Shown here in pieces: positions 38,584 through 38,767 of a stretch of 38,767 nt of DNA. Position 1 is the first letter of the stretch. Each line of letters begins with the position of its first letter. The DNA comes from UBA1381 sp964399965. GTDB lineage: Bacteria; Bacillota; Clostridia; UBA1381. The position numbers and the translations under genes are program-made. The notes under the pieces were generated by a model that had not been told where the DNA came from, searched no databases, and worked only from the letters and a program-made list of their open reading frames with translations. The stretch spans positions 1 to 38,767 of the forward strand of contig CAYNRX010000020.1 of the NCBI GenBank assembly GCA_964399965.1. Direction: 5' to 3'.

Positions 38584-38621
38584 TGCCACATTTCAGCCGC
38601 CGAAAAACGTCTTTTTTTACT

Positions 38622-38643
38622 CAATAAACCCCAAATAAACCCC
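38622..38643 (+). repeat. Two tandem 11-bp integrase arm-type sites (right)
   Basis: CAATAAACCCC at 38622 and AAATAAACCCC at 38633 repeat the motif seen three times at the left end, in the same direction, 70 bases before the right attachment repeat. Confidence 0.65.
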
Positions 38644-38675
38644 AAGACGCGTTTATTCAGAAGATATTAAAAAAT

Positions 38676-38711
38676 AAAACGGCTCAGAAATCGCATAACT
38701 GAGCCGTTTTT
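38676..38711. terminator. Bidirectional terminator at the island's right end
   Basis: AAAACGGCTCAG at 38676-38687 is perfectly inverted at 38699-38710. T-rich sequence follows on both strands. It ends the integrase transcript and also replaces the terminator of tRNA-Thr, which integration has moved 9.5 kb away. Confidence 0.88.
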
Positions 38712-38712
38712 A

Positions 38713-38767
38713 TGGAGCTAACGAGCGGAGTCGAACCGCCGACCTCTTCATTACCAATGAAGTGCTC
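38713..38767 (-). tRNA. tRNA-Thr (GGU), 3' part, cut by window edge; right attachment site
   Basis: Read on the minus strand the bases give anticodon arm CTTCA TTGGTAA TGAAG (anticodon GGT), a T-arm with TTCGACT, the acceptor strand CGTTAGC and encoded CCA. The 5' half lies beyond the window. The 49 bases 38713-38761 equal the left attachment repeat, so this is the rebuilt, functional copy. Confidence 0.88.

Larger units (their letters stand above)
29203..38761. mobile_element. 9.5-kb PICI-like island integrated in tRNA-Thr
   Basis: A perfect 49-bp direct repeat (29203-29251 and 38713-38761), made of the 3' half of tRNA-Thr, bounds the element. Inside are a tyrosine integrase next to the right repeat, a cI-like repressor, an opposing early operon (33-residue protein, HTH, excisionase-like, replication initiator, iterons, primase-helicase) and accessory genes. 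This is the plan of a phage-inducible chromosomal island: int, Stl-like repressor, divergent early genes, xis, pri-rep, ori. No relaxase, conjugation, capsid, portal or terminase gene is visible, so it would depend on a helper phage or a conjugative element to move. An integrated plasmid or a decayed prophage are the alternatives. Confidence 0.8.

Overview
The window reads as chromosome of a spore-forming, probably gut-dwelling member of the Clostridia (Bacillota). The evidence is dipicolinate synthase genes (a spore-specific pathway), perfect TTGACA/TATAAT promoters with strong GGAGG ribosome sites, a PBSX-type contractile-tail prophage with gene order xkdK-M-N-tape measure-P-Q-R-S-T-U, and a secreted CE12-type pectin esterase. 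I cannot name the species from sequence alone.

Region 1 (1 to about 16,810) is the right part of a prophage: tail sheath end, tail tube, tail assembly chaperone with a -1 frameshift signal, tape measure, baseplate genes, tail fibre genes, holin and endolysin. A small HTH/zinc-ribbon gene and two overlapping large serine recombinase genes follow. Region 2 (16,710 to 18,143) is the host dipicolinate operon on the minus strand. Its second gene, spoVFB, loses homology after about residue 158 and runs into prophage DNA about 180 bp from the recombinases. The prophage therefore appears to sit inside spoVFB, like the skin and vfbin type sporulation-gene interruptions, and might be excised in the mother cell.

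Region 3 (18,200 to 29,200) is host accessory chromosome: an acyltransferase, three GNAT acetyltransferases, a methyltransferase behind a short leader ORF and hairpin, a lone LytTR regulator, a possible ART-like protein, a five-gene tRNA operon (Gly-Arg-His-Gln-Lys, minus strand), a 1257-residue secreted esterase, a metallo-beta-lactamase-fold hydrolase and a small P-loop kinase.

Region 4 (29,203 to 38,761) is a separate element of about 9.5 kb integrated in the 3' half of a tRNA-Thr(GGU) gene and bounded by a perfect 49-bp direct repeat. It holds a tyrosine integrase with an inserted HTH, a cI-like XRE repressor facing a leftward early operon through overlapping face-to-face promoters, an excisionase-like gene, a replication initiator, four 21-bp iterons, a primase-helicase, a HIRAN protein, a ribbon-helix-helix regulator, a candidate small RNA, and a candidate type I toxin-antitoxin locus with a 26-residue toxin. 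No relaxase, capsid or terminase gene is seen. The layout best fits a phage-inducible chromosomal island or an integrated plasmid-like satellite, only 12 kb from a prophage that could be a helper. The most novel items are the spoVFB interruption, the type I toxin locus, the island's promoter switch and iteron origin, and the SLH-like domain shared by the prophage's baseplate and endolysin.
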